A stretch of 64,000 bases of DNA from Motilibacter peucedani (lineage in GTDB: Bacteria; Actinomycetota; Actinomycetes; Motilibacterales; Motilibacteraceae), in NCBI RefSeq assembly GCF_003634695.1, contig NZ_RBWV01000009.1, forward strand, positions 248,001 through 312,000, in the 5' to 3' direction. The translations under genes were made by a program, and so were the position numbers. Position 1 is the stretch's first letter; every line of letters starts with the position of its first letter. The notes below the pieces were generated by a model. That model was not told the DNA's origin and made no database searches. It saw only the letters and a list, made by a program, of their open reading frames with translations. Below are positions 8,159 through 15,765 of this stretch, in pieces.

Positions 8159-8196
8159 ACGAAGGGCCCGCAGCGTCGTCGCTGCGGGCCCTTCGT
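8159..8196 (-). terminator. Terminator of flagellin 3
   Basis: A 17-base-pair perfect stem (arms begin ACGAAGGGCCCGCAGCG) with a TCGT loop, 21 bases after the flagellin 3 stop. The arm is the same GAAGGGCCCGCAGC found after flagellin 2. Confidence 0.8.
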
Positions 8197-8217
8197 CGCC
8201 GTGCTGCTGGAGCAGGG

Positions 8218-9033
8218 CTACTTGAGCAGGCTCAGCACTCCCTGGGAGGACTGGTTGGCCTGCGACAGCATCGAGGTGCCGGCCTGGGAGAGGATCTGGT
8301 TCCTGGTGAACTTGGTCATCTCCTCGGCCATGTCGGTGTCGCGGATCCGCGACTCCGACGCCGAGAGGTTCTCGACGGACACGTTGATGTTGTTGATCGC
8401 GTGCTCGAAGCGGTTCTGGAACGCACCGAGCGTCGACCGGGTGCTCGACACGGTCGAGATGGCCGTGTCGATCGAGGCCAGCGCCGCCGAGGCGCTGCCC
8501 ACCAGGTCCAGCCCGGTGACGCCGAGGCCGGAGGCGCTCATGTCACCGATGCTGTTGACGTCGATGGTCTCGCCGGCGTTGGCGCCGACCTGGAACGTCC
8601 CGGTGAACGAGCCGTTCAGCAGCTGCTGCGAGCCGAACTTCGTGGTGCTGGAGATGCGGGTCAGCTCGGCCGTGAGCTGCTGCACCTCGGTGTTGGCGGC
8701 GGTGCGGGCACTGCTGTCCTGCGAGCCGGTCGAGGACGCCTGCACGGCCAGGTCGCGCATGCGCTGGAGGATGGCGTGGCTCTCCGAGAGCGCGCCTTCA
8801 GCGATCTGCACGACGGACACGCCGTCCTGGGCGTTGCGGGATGCGACCTTGAGACCTCCGATCTGCGACCGGAGCCCCTCTGAGATCGAGAGACCGGCCG
8901 CGTCGTCCGCGGCCCGGTTGATCCGGAATCCGCTCGACAGCTTCTCCAACGACTTCGACATCTGGCCGTCCGTCACCGTGAGGTTCCGGTAGGCGTTCAT
9001 CGCAGCGATGTTGGTGTTGACGCGCAGTGCCAT
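8218..9033 (-). CDS. fliC: Flagellin 3
   Basis: A 271-residue compact flagellin starting MALRVNTNIAAMNAYRNLTV. It keeps the invariant D0/D1 ends but carries its own middle (AGETIDVNSIGDMSASGLGV, LDLVGSASAALASID) and ends VLSLLK rather than LLR. It stands alone between a PucR regulator and arr, away from the flagellin 1/2 pair, and has its own sigma-28-type promoter, ACGGA leader hairpin and terminator. ATG 9033 has ACGGAGG upstream; the longer in-frame reading would include the leader. It is a filament subunit, possibly used in a different part of the filament. Confidence 0.95.
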   Translation of the reverse strand: MALRVNTNIAAMNAYRNLTVTDGQMSKSLEKLSSGFRINRAADDAAGLSISEGLRSQIGGLKVASRNAQDGVSVVQIAEGALSESHAILQRMRDLAVQASSTGSQDSSARTAANTEVQQLTAELTRISSTTKFGSQQLLNGSFTGTFQVGANAGETIDVNSIGDMSASGLGVTGLDLVGSASAALASIDTAISTVSSTRSTLGAFQNRFEHAINNINVSVENLSASESRIRDTDMAEEMTKFTRNQILSQAGTSMLSQANQSSQGVLSLLK

Positions 9034-9060
9034 GAGAATTTCCTCCGTGAAGACCTGTTC

Positions 9061-9080
9061 CCGGCCCGTCCGTGGGCCAG
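9061..9080 (-). promoter_or_regulatory. Flagellin 3 leader hairpin, candidate CsrA site
   Basis: The same stem and loop as flagellin 2: CUGGCCC / ACGGAC / GGGCCGG. The Shine-Dalgarno region reads ACGGAGGA, which is itself an ANGGA site, giving two spaced sites as in the Bacillus hag leader. Confidence 0.7.
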
Positions 9081-9088
9081 CACTCACC

Positions 9089-9116
9089 TGATCGGCCCAA
9101 CCACAGGGCGATCTGA
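9089..9116 (-). promoter_or_regulatory. Sigma-28-type promoter of flagellin 3
   Basis: The -35 TCAG (9116-9113) and the -10 GCCGATCA (9096-9089), with a 16-base spacer, one longer than in the other motility promoters. Confidence 0.75.
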
Positions 9117-9206
9117 GCCGACGGGCGTCACCCGTTCGGTCGAACGTGTCCGAGCGCAGCCCCGCTCGACCGCAGGTCGGCGGCGCGCGCGTTCGGACAC
9201 AGGGCG

Positions 9207-9632
9207 CTAGTTGACGATGTCGCCGGCCTGGCCGGTGCGCAGGCGCGCCAGGCGCTCGCGCCACACCTGCAGCGCCTCGGACGTCAGGCGGGTCCACCCC
9301 GTCACCTCGGCGACCACGCGCAGGGGATCGCTGCTGCGGTAGGAGCGCAGAGGGTTGCCGGGGAACTTCTTGTCGGTGACGTTGGGGTCGTCCTCGAAGG
9401 GCCCCGTCGGCTCCACGCGGTAGACGCGCGGCGCGGGGTGGTCGGACGCGAGCTCGGAGGCGATCTCGGCCGCGAGCCCCGCCCCGTCGACCAGTGCGGT
9501 GAAGTAGACGTGGTTCATGACGACCTCGGGGCGGTAGTTCGACCGGCGCCCCGCGGTCAGCAGGTCGCCGGGGCGCAGGTCCGCCACCGTGCCGTGGAAG
9601 AACGGGCCTTCATCGGGCATGCCGGCGCTCAC
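9207..9632 (-). CDS. arr: Rifampin ADP-ribosyltransferase (Arr)
   Basis: 141 residues with the Arr pattern: FFHGTVADLRPGDLL, SNYRPEVVMNHVYFTALVDG, RVYRVEPTGPFEDDPNVTDK and KFPGNPLRSYRSSDPLRVVA. Arr transfers ADP-ribose from NAD to rifamycins in the cytoplasm and inactivates them. The GTG start at 9632 overlaps the TetR gene stop by four bases (GTGA), so the two are coupled; the ATG at 9620 is a possible alternative. Length is normal for the family. It is the last gene of a histidine kinase-TetR-arr chain, an uncommon setting. Confidence 0.92.
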   Translation of the reverse strand: MSAGMPDEGPFFHGTVADLRPGDLLTAGRRSNYRPEVVMNHVYFTALVDGAGLAAEIASELASDHPAPRVYRVEPTGPFEDDPNVTDKKFPGNPLRSYRSSDPLRVVAEVTGWTRLTSEALQVWRERLARLRTGQAGDIVN

Positions 9633-10180
9633 GAGCCGAAGCCTCGCATCGCCGCGGCCATGGCCGCGACCGGGTCGAAGTCGTCGTCGTGGAGGGCGAG
9701 CTGGTCGACGACCAGGCCGTTGCCGTAGGAGAGCAGGTAGCGGGCCTTCATCTCGACGTCGTCGGTGACGCCGGCCGCTCGGAGCATGTCGGCGATGGCG
9801 CTCGCCCAGAGCCGGTTCGTACGCGCCGCGACCTCGCGGAGCGACGGGTCGACGGCCGCTTCGGTGAACAGCGCGGCGAGCGCTCCGGCGGCCACCCGGC
9901 CGGGGCCGAGCGCCGCTCCCAGGTTGGCCCCGAGGACCTGGGCGACGTCGGACGCGTTGCGCACGGTCACCGTCCCCAGGTCGCCGATGACCGCGGCCAT
10001 CCCCTCCCCCAGCCGCTCGAGGGTGCCGACGAGCAGCGCGGTCCTCGACCGGAAGTAGTTCGACGTGGTGCCGTTCGGGAGGCCGCCGGCCCGGTCGACG
10101 TTGCCGTGCGTCAGCGCGCGTACGCCGCCTGCCGCCGTGACGCCGATGGCTGCCTCCAGCACCTGGTCGCGCCGGCTCAC
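9629..10180 (-). CDS. TetR-family transcriptional regulator
   Basis: 183 residues. The N-terminal TetR helix-turn-helix includes VRALTHGNVDRAGGLPNGTT and SNYFRSRTALLVG. The C-terminal ligand domain is family-variable. It starts with GTG at 10180 overlapping the kinase stop (GTGA) and ends overlapping the arr start, so three genes are translationally coupled. It probably controls this operon or a drug/lipid-responsive set; no operator is evident inside the operon. The ligand is unknown. Confidence 0.85.
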   Translation of the reverse strand: MSRRDQVLEAAIGVTAAGGVRALTHGNVDRAGGLPNGTTSNYFRSRTALLVGTLERLGEGMAAVIGDLGTVTVRNASDVAQVLGANLGAALGPGRVAAGALAALFTEAAVDPSLREVAARTNRLWASAIADMLRAAGVTDDVEMKARYLLSYGNGLVVDQLALHDDDFDPVAAMAAAMRGFGS

Positions 10181-11214
10181 GCGCCTGCCAGCGCCGGTGC
10201 GCCCGAGCGTGCGCCCAGGGGCACGGTGATGCGGACGACCGTCCCGGCACCCCGCGGGCTCTCGACCGACACCGTGCCGTCGAGCGCCCGCAGCCGCTCG
10301 CTCATGCCGGCCAGACCGGTGCCCTTGGCGGGGTCGGCCCCGCCCGGGCCGTCGTCGCGGACCGTGCCCTCGAGCACGTCGCCCGACAGGGCGAGTGCGA
10401 CGTCCACCCGGTGGGCGCCGTACTTCGTCGCGTTCGTCAGCGCCTCGGCCACCAGGAAGTAGACCGAGGTCTCGACCAGCGGCGGGAGCCGCCCGGGGAC
10501 GTCGAGCGAGACGACCACCTCGAGCGGCGAGCGGCGGGCGAGGTGCGCGACCGCGGCCGCGAGTCCGCGCTCGGTGAGGACCCCGCTGTGCACCCCTCGT
10601 GCGAGCTGGCGCAGCTCGTCGATGGCGTCACGCAGCCGCCCGAGCGACTCGTCGAGGATCGCGGCCGCGGCGTCGGGGTCGTGCGTCACGCGCGCCCGGA
10701 CGCTGGACAGCGAGATCGCGAGGGCGACGAGGTGCTGCTGAGCACCGTCGTGCAGGTCGCGCTCGAGCCGGCGCCGGGTGTCGTCGGAGACGCGCATCAG
10801 GCGCATGCGGCTCTCGCGCAGGTCGGCCAGCATGCGGGCGCGCTCGGTGATGTCGCGCAGGAAGCCGACGAAGACGGTCCTGCCGTCGCGCTCCACCCGG
10901 CAGATCGTGAGCTCGACCGGGAAGCGGGTGCCGTCGGCGCGCTGCCCGACCGTCTCGATGCGCCTGCCGAAGCGGCCCGGGTCACCGGCGGCCACGCGGG
11001 CCAGGCCGGCCCGGTGGGCGTCGCGCAGCTCGGGCGGCACGACCGTCTCGGCGAGCTCGCGCCCCAGGACGCTCGCCGCCTCACGGCCGAACATCACTGC
11101 GGCCGACGCGTTCCAGGAGCGGATGCGGCCCTCCGCGTCGACCGTGACCACAGCGTCCATGGACGCGTCGAGCACCGCGTCCGCACCACTGCCCGTCTCA
11201 CTGCTCCGGTCCAT
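10177..11214 (-). CDS. PAS-domain NarL-type sensor histidine kinase
   Basis: 345 residues: one PAS domain (about 12-130, with MDAVVTVDAEGRIRSWN and FVGFLRDITERA), then a HisKA_3 dimerisation helix with the phospho-acceptor box RRLERDLHDGAQQHLVAL, and an HATPase_c domain (EALTNATKYG, DDGPGGADPAKGTGLAGMSE). There is no membrane segment, so it is a soluble cytoplasmic sensor. The partner is almost surely the response regulator at 11313-11990, transcribed just upstream with a 98-base gap. The signal is unknown; PAS could bind a cofactor or drug. It is coupled to TetR by a GTGA overlap. Confidence 0.88.
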   Translation of the reverse strand: MDRSSETGSGADAVLDASMDAVVTVDAEGRIRSWNASAAVMFGREAASVLGRELAETVVPPELRDAHRAGLARVAAGDPGRFGRRIETVGQRADGTRFPVELTICRVERDGRTVFVGFLRDITERARMLADLRESRMRLMRVSDDTRRRLERDLHDGAQQHLVALAISLSSVRARVTHDPDAAAAILDESLGRLRDAIDELRQLARGVHSGVLTERGLAAAVAHLARRSPLEVVVSLDVPGRLPPLVETSVYFLVAEALTNATKYGAHRVDVALALSGDVLEGTVRDDGPGGADPAKGTGLAGMSERLRALDGTVSVESPRGAGTVVRITVPLGARSGAPALAGA

Positions 11215-11312
11215 CGAGCCCCCGACCGCCGCACCCGTCCCAGCGCCATGCCGGTACTACGTTCATAGTAAGCAGACAGCACCCGTCCGGCGCAAGGGTC
11301 TCGAGCGCCCCG

Positions 11313-11990
11313 TCAGGACTGGGCGAGGTAGAGCAGCACTGCGCGCACCCGCGAGTGGTAGTCCGGCTCCGCGCCCAGGCCGAGCTTGCCGAACAGCGCG
11401 TTGATGTGCCGCTCGACGCCGCGCACCGTGACGTGCAGACGAGCTGCGATCGCTGCGTTGTTGGCACCGGTCGCCATCAGCTCGAGGACCTCGCGCTCAC
11501 GGGGGCTGAGCAGGCCCAGCCGTGGCCCCGCAGGCGTACGCGGCCGGCTGCCGGCACCCAGCAGCGACTCGACGACCCGCGGGTCGATGACCGAGCCGCC
11601 CCGGGCCACCTCCTGCACGGCGGCGACCAGCTGGCCCGGCTCGGCCACCCGCTCCTTGAGGAGGTACGCACGCCCCGCCGCCCCCTCCTGGAGCAGGTCC
11701 AGGGCGTGCTGGGGGTCGTCGCGGCTGGAGAGGACGACGACACCGGTGCCCGGCCGGTCGCGCCGCAGCTCGCGCGCGACCGCGATCCCGTCGTCGTCGA
11801 GCAGCGGCGGCATGTGGATGTCGGTCACCACCACGTCGGGGTCGTGCGCCGCGACCGCGGACCTCAGCTCGGTCGCATCGGCGCAGACCGCGACGAGCTC
11901 GAGCCCCGGCTCGGCGGCGAGGATGCCCCGCACACCCTCCCGCACGAGCAGGTTGTCCTCGGCCATCACGACTCGGATGCGCTCGGTCAT
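11313..11990 (-). CDS. NarL/FixJ-family response regulator
   Basis: 225 residues: a receiver domain with IRVVMAEDNLLVREGVRGIL and phospho-Asp in VVVTDIHMPPL, switch residues VVLSSRDD and a lysine in AYLLKERV, then a LuxR-type HTH (LLSPREREVLELMATGANNA, VERHINALFGKLGL). It probably receives phosphate from the PAS kinase encoded next. ATG 11990 is preferred because residues upstream in frame have no domain character. A 98-base gap to the kinase holds no obvious promoter. Confidence 0.88.
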   Translation of the reverse strand: MTERIRVVMAEDNLLVREGVRGILAAEPGLELVAVCADATELRSAVAAHDPDVVVTDIHMPPLLDDDGIAVARELRRDRPGTGVVVLSSRDDPQHALDLLQEGAAGRAYLLKERVAEPGQLVAAVQEVARGGSVIDPRVVESLLGAGSRPRTPAGPRLGLLSPREREVLELMATGANNAAIAARLHVTVRGVERHINALFGKLGLGAEPDYHSRVRAVLLYLAQS

Positions 11991-12065
11991 GATCGCCACT
12001 CTGCTGCACCACAGGCGCTCGCGCGCGTCTTCAGGCGCATCCGGCACGGCGGGGAGCACCGGGGC

Positions 12066-12890
12066 TCAGCTGTAGGAGACCAGGTACTGCCCGCGCACCA
12101 CGAAGCCCACGGGGCCGTCGACCTGCGCCTGGAAGGGCACGTACGCCTTGGTCTCGGTGAGCGTGTCGAGGGTGGTCGACGCGGTCGACCAGTCGGCCGC
12201 CCAGGAGGACCCGGTCGTCCAGAAGGGGTGGCTGCCGTAGTAGGTCCAGTCGTCCATCCACGGCAGCCGCGGGTTCGAGACGTCGGTGTCGAACATCTCG
12301 GTCTTGACGGCCGTGCTGGCCGGCGCGTCCGGCAGGCTGATGAACTGGGTCGCGTTGACCGTCGTGCCGCTCTCGATCGAGGTCGGGACCATCAGCGAGT
12401 GGACGGCGGTCGGTCCCACCTTGAAGTCGGTGCGGAACTCGCCCGCGCTGCCCGAGTCGGAGTCCTTCGTGACGGTGATCGTCTGGACGTAGACGAGCAG
12501 GTTGCGGTGCTTCGTGGTCGTGGTGCCGACCCGTTCCTGCGTGTTGCCCTGCGCGTCGGTCACCGTCACGTGCCAGGTGTAGGCGGTGTTCGGCGTGAGC
12601 ACCGCGGGCGAGCTGAGCTCGTGGTGCAGCCGCATGGTCGGGTTGACGCCGGTGGCGACCAGCGTCCCGTCCTTGTAGACGCGGATGGCGTCCTTCGTCG
12701 GCACCGTCGTGTCGAACGACGCCGACGTCGAGAGGCCGCTGCGCTGGCTCTCGAAGTTGACGATGCACGAGGCGCTCGCGCAGGTCGTGGTCGCCGAGGC
12801 GGCGGCGGGGGCGACGAGGGCCGCTGCTGCGGCGCCGGCGCTGAAGACGCCCAGGATGCGGGCGCGGCGAGCGGTGGTCTTCGGTGGCAT
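12066..12890 (-). CDS. Secreted protein of unknown function
   Basis: 274 residues. The N-terminus (MPPKTTARRARILGVFSAGA, then AAAALVAPAAASA) is a good Sec signal peptide with cleavage near residue 33. The mature part is rich in Thr/Ser, contains a close Cys pair (CASASC) and has beta-sandwich-like repeats with a fibronectin/Ig flavour (VLTPNTAYTWHVTVTDAQGN). I do not recognise a family. ATG 12890 is followed by a typical n-region. It lies upstream-adjacent to the two-component cluster but has its own leader containing the repeats at 12976-13050. Confidence 0.7.
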   Translation of the reverse strand: MPPKTTARRARILGVFSAGAAAAALVAPAAASATTTCASASCIVNFESQRSGLSTSASFDTTVPTKDAIRVYKDGTLVATGVNPTMRLHHELSSPAVLTPNTAYTWHVTVTDAQGNTQERVGTTTTKHRNLLVYVQTITVTKDSDSGSAGEFRTDFKVGPTAVHSLMVPTSIESGTTVNATQFISLPDAPASTAVKTEMFDTDVSNPRLPWMDDWTYYGSHPFWTTGSSWAADWSTASTTLDTLTETKAYVPFQAQVDGPVGFVVRGQYLVSYS

Positions 12891-12975
12891 GACATGTCCT
12901 CCGGTTCGGTGCCGCGGGCCGTTCCCCCGGCTGACATGACGATGCCGTCTCGAGTGTGGTCGCGGCGACGGCGTA

Positions 12976-13050
12976 CGCACCACGATGTCGACGTGGTGCG
13001 CGCCCCGACGAGATGTGGTGCGTGCACGTCTCGCGTGGTGCCTGCACCAC
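12976..13050. repeat. Cluster of GTGGTGC repeats, two of them palindromic
   Basis: CGCACCAC (12976) and GTGGTGCG (12993) form an inverted repeat; GTGGTGCG recurs at 13015; GTGGTGC-C-TGCACCAC at 13035-13050 is a compact palindrome. The cluster sits between the methyltransferase stop and the secreted-protein gene, which both run on the minus strand. It may be an operator array for the secreted protein or the terminator of the methyltransferase. Confidence 0.5.
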
Positions 13051-13052
13051 GG

Positions 13053-13802
13053 TCAGCGCACCGCCTCGACCAGGTGCCGGCTCGAGTGGGCGACGAACGA
13101 GCCCTCCGCACGGATCCGGGCGTCCAGCTCCAGGAGCCTGTCGCGGTAGCGCTCGACGGTGAAGTCGGGCACCCACCAGACGCACGTGCGCAGCGTCCAC
13201 ACGACGGCGCCGACGTCGAAGAACTCCATCCGGCAGCGGGCTGTCCGGAGGTCGGTGACCGTCAGGCCGGCCGCCCGCGCCTGCCGCGCCTCCACCTGCG
13301 GGTCGCGACCCAGGCGCTGGCGGGGCAGCGGCCCGAGGAAGAACTCGATCAGCTCGAACGCCGACGCAGGCCCGACGTGCTGGGCGAGGTAGGTGCCACC
13401 CGGCCGCAGCACCCGGTGGACCTCCGCCCAGTCGGGCCGGACCGGGTGCCGCGAGGTGACCAGGTCGAACGACTCGTTCGGGAAGGGGAGCGCGCCACCG
13501 TCCTGCGTCTGGTGCACCTCGACGCCGCGGGGCTCGAGACGCTCGCGCGCGCGGGCGAGGTTCGGCGGCCACCCCTCGGTCACGCACATGCGCGCCGGCA
13601 GGACCCCCGCCTCGGCGAGCACCTCCCCGCCGCCGGTGTCGATGTCCAGAGCGGCCGTCGCGGTGGCCAGCCGCTCGGCGAGCACACGGGCGTACTGCCA
13701 GGGCGGCCGCTCCTCCGTGGCCCTGCCGTCGAGCCACGCGAAGCTCCACCCCGTGACGTCAGCCGCGGCCGCTTCCGCGACCAGCGCGTCGAAGGTGCGC
13801 AC
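13053..13802 (-). CDS. Class I SAM-dependent methyltransferase
   Basis: 249 residues with a Rossmann methyltransferase core: ALDIDTGGGEVLAEAG (motif I), GALPFPNESFDLVTSRHPV (motif II/III) and EVHRVLRPGGTYLAQHVGP (post-II). It belongs to the Methyltransf_11/25 type; the substrate is unknown. The FxVGAVVWTLRTCVWWVPDF section is typical of UbiE-related actinobacterial enzymes. It appears to be a single-gene unit. The 216 bases upstream (13803-14018) hold no confident gene. Confidence 0.83.
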   Translation of the reverse strand: MRTFDALVAEAAAADVTGWSFAWLDGRATEERPPWQYARVLAERLATATAALDIDTGGGEVLAEAGVLPARMCVTEGWPPNLARARERLEPRGVEVHQTQDGGALPFPNESFDLVTSRHPVRPDWAEVHRVLRPGGTYLAQHVGPASAFELIEFFLGPLPRQRLGRDPQVEARQARAAGLTVTDLRTARCRMEFFDVGAVVWTLRTCVWWVPDFTVERYRDRLLELDARIRAEGSFVAHSSRHLVEAVR

Positions 13803-14018
13803 TGCACCAGTCTGCAGGTCCGGCGGGTCGCGGACTGCCTACCGTTGCGGTTGCTCACCGAGGACGAGACGCAGGTCGAGGCGTGGCTCAGCACGGAACC
13901 CCATCAGCGGCAGCGGCGCCCTGGCCGGTGTGACGGGGCACGTCGACGTCGAGTTCAGCGAGCGTGGGCGGCGCACGGTGGTCACCTCCGTCGGCGACCT
14001 CCACACGCCCTGGGACTG

Positions 14019-14633
14019 CTAGTCACCGTCACGCCGGGCCCCAGCTCGCGGCCCCTGCGGGTAGAACGTCTCGCCCCGCGCCAGCATGGCCACGAACTCG
14101 CCGATGCGGCGCTCCCGCGTCTCCGCCCGCTTGGCCGTGCCCAGCCGGTAGAGCACCGCGAAGCGGTTCTGGCTGCTCAGGCCGGCGAAGGCGGCCTGAG
14201 CTGCCGGCTCGGCGGCCAGCGCGGCCGCGAGGTCGGGCGGGACCTCGATCGCGGCGGGCCCTGCGTACGCCGCGTCCCACCGCCCGTCGGCCCGAGCGCG
14301 CTCGACCTCCGCCAGGCCGCGGGGCTGCATGCGACCCTCGTCGACGAGCCGCGCCACGATGGTCGTGTTGCGGCGCGACCACGCGCTGCGCGCCCTGCGC
14401 GGGGTGAAGCGCTGCTGGAAGGTCCCCGCGTCGCGCCGCTTGACCTGCCCGTCGATCCAGCCGTGGCAGAGCGCCTCCTCCAGCGCCTGGTCGTAGCTCA
14501 TGCTCGTCGGCTCGGTCGTGCCCTTCTTCGCGAGCACGAGCCACACCCCGGGCTCGTCGTCGGCGTGCTCGGCGAGCCAGGCGCGCCACGCCCCTTGGTC
14601 GGCGACCACCAGCTCCGGCAGCTCCACGGCCAT
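14019..14633 (-). CDS. YdeI/OmpD-associated family protein
   Basis: 204 residues. The start (WRAWLAEHADDEPGVWLVLA), then KKGTTEPTSMSYDQALEEAL, CHGWIDGQVKRRDAGTFQQR and FTPRRARSAWSRRN match the YdeI/OmpD-associated family (DUF1801-adjacent, 'bacteriocin protection' in older annotation). Its biochemical function is unproven. ATG 14633 is the first codon with family similarity. A 28-base gap separates it from the SRPBCC gene upstream, so it may be the last gene of the ArsR-DHFR-SRPBCC operon. Confidence 0.82.
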   Translation of the reverse strand: MAVELPELVVADQGAWRAWLAEHADDEPGVWLVLAKKGTTEPTSMSYDQALEEALCHGWIDGQVKRRDAGTFQQRFTPRRARSAWSRRNTTIVARLVDEGRMQPRGLAEVERARADGRWDAAYAGPAAIEVPPDLAAALAAEPAAQAAFAGLSSQNRFAVLYRLGTAKRAETRERRIGEFVAMLARGETFYPQGPRAGARRDGD

Positions 14634-14661
14634 GCCCGCACCGTAGCGGCGGACGAGCCGG

Positions 14662-15123
14662 TCAGGCGAGGTAGGCACCCAGCGCGTCCAGCAGCCCCCG
14701 CGTACCGACCTCGCGCCCTGCCCCGTCTGCCCAGAACTGGTCGAAGAAGACGCCGTGCTCGACGTGCGTGAACCGGGTCCCCTCGTCGAGCGGCTCGAAC
14801 TCCAGCGACGCCACCGACGTCGACATGTGCACGCCGTCGAGCCACATGTCGTAGGTCGTGACGATGCGGACGTGCTCGACGATGTCGGTGTAGGTGGCCT
14901 CGTAGCGCGTCACCGGGCCGTCGTGGAACTTCCCCTCTGCCACGTCGCGGCCGCCGACGCGGAAGTCGAAGGCCCACTCACGAGGCTCGATGACGTCCGG
15001 CGAGCCCCACCAGCGCAGCTTCTGCTGCTCGTCGGCGAAGGCGTCCCAGACGCGCGCGGGCTCCGCGGGGTAGTCGCGGGTGAGGGTGAACCCTGCCCGG
15101 GCCAGCCGGCGCCCGGGCGTCAC
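14662..15123 (-). CDS. SRPBCC/AHSA1-like protein
   Basis: 153 residues of the START/Bet v1-like fold: GFTLTRDYPAEPARVWDAFA, then KLRWWGSPDVIEPREW, VAEGKFHDGPVTRYEATYTD and TRFTHVEHGVFFDQF. AHSA1-type proteins bind hydrophobic ligands and are typically paired with ArsR regulators in actinobacteria, as here. The GTG start at 15123 overlaps the DHFR-like gene stop (GTGA). Ligand unknown. Confidence 0.85.
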   Translation of the reverse strand: MTPGRRLARAGFTLTRDYPAEPARVWDAFADEQQKLRWWGSPDVIEPREWAFDFRVGGRDVAEGKFHDGPVTRYEATYTDIVEHVRIVTTYDMWLDGVHMSTSVASLEFEPLDEGTRFTHVEHGVFFDQFWADGAGREVGTRGLLDALGAYLA

Positions 15124-15764
15124 GAGCGCCTCAGCGTCACGTGGATCTCGCCGCTCTCGGCGACCTCCGTGGTCACCGCGTGGGTCGCCTCGATGCCGGT
15201 GAGGTGGTCCCACAGGCGGTCCCCTCGACCGAGGAAGACCGGGGCGACCAGCAGGTGCAGGTCGTCGACCAGGCCGGCGCGCAGGAACGCGCGCGCCGTG
15301 CGGGAGCCGCCACCGACGCGTACGTCGAGGCCCCCCGCCGCCGCGGTGGCCTCGGCGAGCACCTCCTCGACCGGCGCGTCCCGGAAGTGGAACGTCGTCC
15401 CGCCCTTCATCTCGATCGAGGGCCGCGGCGCGGTGTGCGTGAGCACGTAGACCGGGGTGCCGAACGGCGGCTCGTCGCCCCACCAGCCCTTCCAGTCCGG
15501 GTCGTCGGGGTAGGAGTGCAGGCCGAACATCGCCGCCCCCATGACCTCCGCGCCGACGCCCTCGAAGTACGCGCGGGCGTACCTGTCGTCGACGCCGGTC
15601 GTGCCCTCGCCGCTGGTGTCGCCGAGGCGCTCGCGGAACGTGCGCGTCGCCGTGTAGGAGGCGGTCAGGCGCCCCCAGTCCGCACCCATCGGGGCGTCCG
15701 GCGTCGGGTCCGACGGCGTGAAGCCGTCGAGGGAGACGAACAGGTCCATGCGTACACGGGTCAT
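15120..15764 (-). CDS. Dihydrofolate reductase family protein
   Basis: 214 residues of the RibD_C family: MDLFVSLDGFTPSDPTPDAP at the start, DVRVGGGSRTARAFLRAGLV for the nucleotide turn and DDLHLLVAPVFLGRGDRLW near the end. It is probably an NADPH-linked reductase with unknown substrate. It sits between ArsR (one base upstream of its ATG) and the SRPBCC gene (four-base overlap), and so belongs to an ArsR-controlled operon. It is only distantly like the 5274-5834 protein. Confidence 0.86.
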   Translation of the reverse strand: MTRVRMDLFVSLDGFTPSDPTPDAPMGADWGRLTASYTATRTFRERLGDTSGEGTTGVDDRYARAYFEGVGAEVMGAAMFGLHSYPDDPDWKGWWGDEPPFGTPVYVLTHTAPRPSIEMKGGTTFHFRDAPVEEVLAEATAAAGGLDVRVGGGSRTARAFLRAGLVDDLHLLVAPVFLGRGDRLWDHLTGIEATHAVTTEVAESGEIHVTLRRS

Positions 15765-15765
15765 G

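Noticed and set aside
5900-8992. A long plus-strand open frame of about 1030 codons through TerC, PucR and flagellin 3
   Set aside because: It runs antisense to three genes with clear family motifs; such frames arise from GC3 bias. Its product has low-complexity Arg/Glu/Gly runs and no known domain.
11355-14771. A long plus-strand open frame of about 1138 codons across the two-component, secreted and methyltransferase genes
   Set aside because: Antisense to several well-supported genes; its composition (Arg/Gly/Pro repeats) is that of a shadow.
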